From Bog-473 sp963766995 (GTDB lineage Bacteria; Actinomycetota; Acidimicrobiia; Acidimicrobiales; RAAP-2), in assembly GCA_963766995.1 (NCBI GenBank), contig CAVYCE010000002.1, positions 62,001 to 126,000 of the forward strand: a stretch of DNA of 64,000 nt. The letters are read 5' to 3'. Shown here one piece after another: positions 61,460 through 64,000 of the stretch (its first letter is position 1; every line of letters starts with the position of its first letter). The translations under genes and the position numbers were made by a program. The notes beneath the pieces are model-generated. The model was given only the letters and a program-made list of their open reading frames with translations. It was not told where the DNA came from and did no database searches.

Positions 61460-62333
61460 GACCGCCAGGATCAGCTGCCACCTCGACCTGCCCACCCATG
61501 CGTTGGAGCACGCTGACATACCCAAGCCGGGCCGGACCGTTGTAAATCCCTTCGACGGACACTCGACTGCCCGGTACCACGCACCCCGCCACCACGAAGA
61601 AGGCGGAAGCCGAGGGGTCCCCTGGCACTGTTCGGGGCGTCACCGGTCGCAACAGAGAGGGCTGCAGCGTGATCACACTGCCCCCCTCCCACGGTTCAAT
61701 CGTGAGCTCCACTCCGGCCTCGGCCAGCATTTCCTCGGTGTGGGCCCGAGTGGCCACCGGCTCACGCACCACGGTGGGTCCATCGGCAGCCAGTCCAGCC
61801 AGAAGGATGGCCGATTTCACCTGGGCGCTGGCCACCTTGCTCGTCCAGTCGATGCCATGAAGGGCGCCGCCCGACACGCGGATCGGCGGCACGCAGCGCT
61901 CACCTTGCCCGTGCACAGTTGCCCCCATGCGAGTCAATGGTTCAGCGACCCGATCCATGGGGCGGCTCGAAAGCGATGCGTCCCCGCACAGCTCCGTCTC
62001 CCATTCGAACCCAGCCACCAGACCAGCAAGCAGTCGCATAGATGTCCCCGAATTCCCACAGTCCAGTGGACCCGCCGGTTGATGCAATCGACTGCGCCCG
62101 CCGTGGATGATAAGGCTCCTGTCGGCCCACTCCACCTCGGCGCCCATGGCCGCAACAGCCGCCACGGAAGCCGCCACGTCGGCGCCATCGGAGAGACCAT
62201 GCACCACGGACGTGCCCTCAGCCAGCGCGGCAAAGAGGACAGACCGATGAGAAATCGACTTCTCTCCCGGCGTGCGCAGCGATCCGCGACAGGCCACGCC
62301 GCCGTGCACCACCAAAATGCGTGGAGCAGTCAT
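61404..62333 (-). CDS. aroA: 3-phosphoshikimate 1-carboxyvinyltransferase AroA, N-terminal part, frameshifted
   Basis: A 309-codon frame. Residues 1-292 match EPSP synthase: TPGEKSISHRSVLFAALAEG, DCGNSGTSMRLLAGLVAG and QVKSAILLAGLAADG are signatures. After Gly-Gly-Arg292 at 61458 the frame gives 17 unrelated residues and stops, while the AroA sequence continues in the next frame (TATLIADFGPLRG). Dropping one base of the CGCGCG run (61455-61460) restores a continuous AroA-Cmk of about 644 residues. The ATG at 62333 overlaps the tyrA stop (ATGA). It may be a sequencing error, a recent mutation or a programmed shift. Confidence 0.85.
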   Translation of the reverse strand: MTAPRILVVHGGVACRGSLRTPGEKSISHRSVLFAALAEGTSVVHGLSDGADVAASVAAVAAMGAEVEWADRSLIIHGGRSRLHQPAGPLDCGNSGTSMRLLAGLVAGFEWETELCGDASLSSRPMDRVAEPLTRMGATVHGQGERCVPPIRVSGGALHGIDWTSKVASAQVKSAILLAGLAADGPTVVREPVATRAHTEEMLAEAGVELTIEPWEGGSVITLQPSLLRPVTPRTVPGDPSASAFFVVAGCVVPGSRVSVEGIYNGPARLGYVSVLQRMGGQVEVAADPGGRAYGHVDRRFWAATRHRG

Positions 62334-63424
62334 GAAAGTTGCTCGACTCGGCAGCGGTAACCATGGTCCTCAACCGCTGACTGCAAGGAGGCAGCGTGAC
62401 CGGACTCAATCACCAAGATCAATACACCGCGCGGACCTTCGGCCGAGTGGGCGATTTCGATGTCGTAAATGCTGACGCCACCATCGGCCGCCAATGAGGT
62501 GATTTCGGCCAACACTCCTTGACGATCCGGCACGGGTATTCGCAGTTCGGCCAAGTTGTCCGGGCGCACGATACGGGCCGGTAGGTTCCGCCGTGCCCCG
62601 CTGGCCCGCTCAAGCTCGTTGAAGATGCCGTCGCGATCATTGCCAGCCACCCGTTCACGCATGACCGACAGCCGGGCCACCAACGCGTCGAGGGCCTGCA
62701 CAATGGGGCCAGCGTTTTCGGTGCAGATGTCGGGCCAGATCCCCGGATGCCCGGCCGCCACCCGCGTCATGTCGCGAAAACCACCGGCCGCTAACCGCAG
62801 GAGGGAACCGTCCTGTTCGGCGCCGCTGGCGGCCGCGTTCATGAGGGTGGCAGCTACGAGATGCGGCACGTGGGAGACGACGGCAACCAGGCGGTCGTGG
62901 TCCTGTGGCGAAAGGACCAACACGTCGGAACCCAGTGCCGACACCACAGCTTGGAGCCGGTTAAAGGCTTCCAGATCGGTTTCGGCGGTCGGAGTAAGCA
63001 CCCACACTGCTCCTTCGAACAGGTCTGGATCGGCGCCTCGCAATCCCACCTGTTCGGATCCGGCCATGGGATGGCCGCCAATAAAACGAGGGTGGTCGGC
63101 CTGTCCGACGATGGCCGTCTTCACGCCGCTGACGTCAGTGATCACCGCATTGGCTCTACGACCAGAGTCGGCCAATAGATCCCGCACGATGTCTGGCACC
63201 GCAGCCGCAGGCGTGGCCACGAACACCACTTCGGCTTCGAGATCGTCTCCGACAACATCGACTACGGCACCGGCGAGTGCTTCAGCTTGGTGCTCTGGAT
63301 CGGCATCGAGGCCAGACACATGCCACCCACGCTGGCGCAGCGCCAAGGCGATCGACCCACCGATCAGGCCGGTCCCGACGACTAACGCTCGCGGGCGAGC
63401 TGTCCCCTCAGTCTGGGAGGTCAT
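62330..63424 (-). CDS. tyrA: Prephenate dehydrogenase with ACT domain
   Basis: A 364-residue enzyme. VVGTGLIGGSIALALRQRGW binds NAD, DVSGVKTAIV and FIGGHPMAGSE hold substrate contacts, and the last 80 residues form an ACT domain (IPVPDRQGVLAEITSLAADG) for feedback control, probably by tyrosine. It converts prephenate to 4-hydroxyphenylpyruvate. The ATG at 63424 overlaps aroH by 17 bases and is preferred over longer frames. Confidence 0.92.
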   Translation of the reverse strand: MTSQTEGTARPRALVVGTGLIGGSIALALRQRGWHVSGLDADPEHQAEALAGAVVDVVGDDLEAEVVFVATPAAAVPDIVRDLLADSGRRANAVITDVSGVKTAIVGQADHPRFIGGHPMAGSEQVGLRGADPDLFEGAVWVLTPTAETDLEAFNRLQAVVSALGSDVLVLSPQDHDRLVAVVSHVPHLVAATLMNAAASGAEQDGSLLRLAAGGFRDMTRVAAGHPGIWPDICTENAGPIVQALDALVARLSVMRERVAGNDRDGIFNELERASGARRNLPARIVRPDNLAELRIPVPDRQGVLAEITSLAADGGVSIYDIEIAHSAEGPRGVLILVIESGHAASLQSAVEDHGYRCRVEQLS

Positions 63425-63782
63425 CGCGGAGCACTTGGGCACCGTGGAGATACACGTGGTGGATCTCGTCCTTGGACCGAGTCGTGTAGACGTGCAGCAG
63501 TACGCGGATACACAGCGGCATTGAACCGGGAACGGCGATCTCCGCTGCACACAGCAAGGGCACCGCCCCAAATCCAATCTCCCGGACGGCCGTGGCAGGG
63601 AAGATGCTGGTGACATCGCCGGTGGCCGTGAAGAGGACGCTGATGATCTCCTCTTCGGTGAGGCCGTTGCGCTCCATGATCTTCAGCATGAGTTCCTGGG
63701 AGCGAGCGGTGACCTGCTCCACTGAGTCAGCGTCGACGGTGGTGGCCCCGCGCAAACCTCGGACCAAGGGAACATCAGGCAT
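63408..63782 (-). CDS. aroH: Chorismate mutase, AroH type
   Basis: A 124-residue trimeric-type chorismate mutase. VRGLRGATTVDADSVEQV is the N-terminal block, and VLLHVYTTRSKDEIHHVYLH includes the Arg and Tyr of the active site. It makes prephenate for the tyrA product next to it. The ATG at 63782 has a TAGAGT box 8 bases upstream, which coincides with the stop codon of the pseudouridine synthase gene. Confidence 0.93.
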   Translation of the reverse strand: MPDVPLVRGLRGATTVDADSVEQVTARSQELMLKIMERNGLTEEEIISVLFTATGDVTSIFPATAVREIGFGAVPLLCAAEIAVPGSMPLCIRVLLHVYTTRSKDEIHHVYLHGAQVLRDDLPD

Positions 63783-63790
63783 GGCGGATC

Positions 63791-63796
63791 ACTCTA
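63791..63796 (-). promoter_or_regulatory. -10 box (TAGAGT) before aroH
   Basis: On the minus strand TAGAGT ends 8 bases before ATG at 63782. Its first three bases are the stop codon of the preceding gene. The longer spacing makes it a weaker case. Confidence 0.35.
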
Positions 63797-64000
63797 CTGC
63801 CGTGGCTTGGCTCCCGAACGGCCCGCTGAGGCTGCCAAAGCCCGCACCTCAGCCATACTCAGCTCCCGCCATCGACCTGGCGCCAGAGTGGGATCACGCA
63901 GGGTACCGATGCGTGTTCGAACTAGGCGGCGCACCGGATGGCCCACGGCGGCACACATGCGGCGGACCTGGCGGTTCCGGCCCTCGTGAATGACCAGCCG
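63794..64000 (-). CDS. RluB-type 23S rRNA pseudouridine synthase, C-terminal part
   Basis: The last 68 residues of a gene that runs off the right edge. VIHEGRNRQVRRMCAAVG followed by HPVRRLVRTRIG is the signature of the RsuA/RluB/RluE group, where the Arg-rich helix contacts rRNA. The tail ends SGAKPRQ. Its place before aroH, tyrA, cmk and plsC matches actinobacterial scpB-rluB order. Confidence 0.88.
   Translation of the reverse strand, partial: RLVIHEGRNRQVRRMCAAVGHPVRRLVRTRIGTLRDPTLAPGRWRELSMAEVRALAASAGRSGAKPRQ

Noticed and set aside
61460..61525. Independent start of the cmk frame at 61525
   Set aside because: The first 23 residues of that frame are antisense-like noise relative to AroA; the AroA match only begins at about 61456, pointing to a frameshift rather than a separate gene start.

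Overview
This is a GC-rich window from an actinobacterium. The evidence is a complete Pup-proteasome locus (mpa, dop, pup, prcB, prcA, pafA) next to tatA, tatC and a HelY-type helicase, a fused CofG/CofH protein (FbiC) for coenzyme F420, actinobacterial-type transaldolase, and glutamate synthase (GltBD). The gene mix and the many promoter -10 boxes lying directly before start codons fit Acidimicrobiia or a relative. The class assignment is inference; no rRNA is present.

Layout. 1-142: start of an acidic protein running off the left edge. 499-12044 (minus): one long gene series, mpa-dop-pup-prcB-prcA-pafA-tatA-tatC-helY and then a tandem ThyX-like protein. 12492-14937: a ferredoxin, trmI with three small membrane proteins, and a hotdog thioesterase. 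14976-23252 (plus): pentose phosphate genes tkt-tal-gnd-pgl, then fbiC and a LOG-family protein. 23271-28816 (minus): a large Cna-B repeat surface protein with a LAFTG sorting signal, a DUF222/HNH protein and a small coiled-coil protein. 28842-35360: acyl-CoA synthetase, NlpC/P60 hydrolase, a Tat-exported phosphoesterase, pgi and an alpha/beta hydrolase. 35401-44404: gltD-gltB, then thiO-thiS and a patatin-like protein. 44416-49352: CorA, a second amino-acid-oxidase-like protein, a haloalkane dehalogenase homologue, PspA and a helix-turn-helix protein. 49404-49481: tRNA-Pro(GGG). 49542-59635: secreted phosphoesterase pair, gamma-carbonic anhydrase, a zinc-ribbon membrane protein, der and DUF512 radical SAM, a START-like protein, then ispH, HD, GT2 and a secreted hydrolase. 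59667-64000 (minus): rluB-type pseudouridine synthase (partial), aroH, tyrA, aroA-cmk and plsC.

How the genes work together. The proteasome block tags proteins with Pup (Dop deamidates, PafA ligates), unfolds them (Mpa) and degrades them (PrcAB). TatAC can export the twin-arginine phosphoesterase at 31340. Pgi, tkt, tal, gnd and pgl are sugar phosphate metabolism; zwf is not in the window. The tail block makes aromatic amino acids and CMP kinase, and its aroA reading frame is broken by one base inside what looks like an AroA-Cmk fusion.

Most points for a second look: the recurring TANNNT boxes 5-8 nt before start codons (leaderless transcription), the aroA frameshift, the tandem ThyX-like protein with altered active-site motifs, and the eight-repeat pilin-like protein without a nearby sortase.
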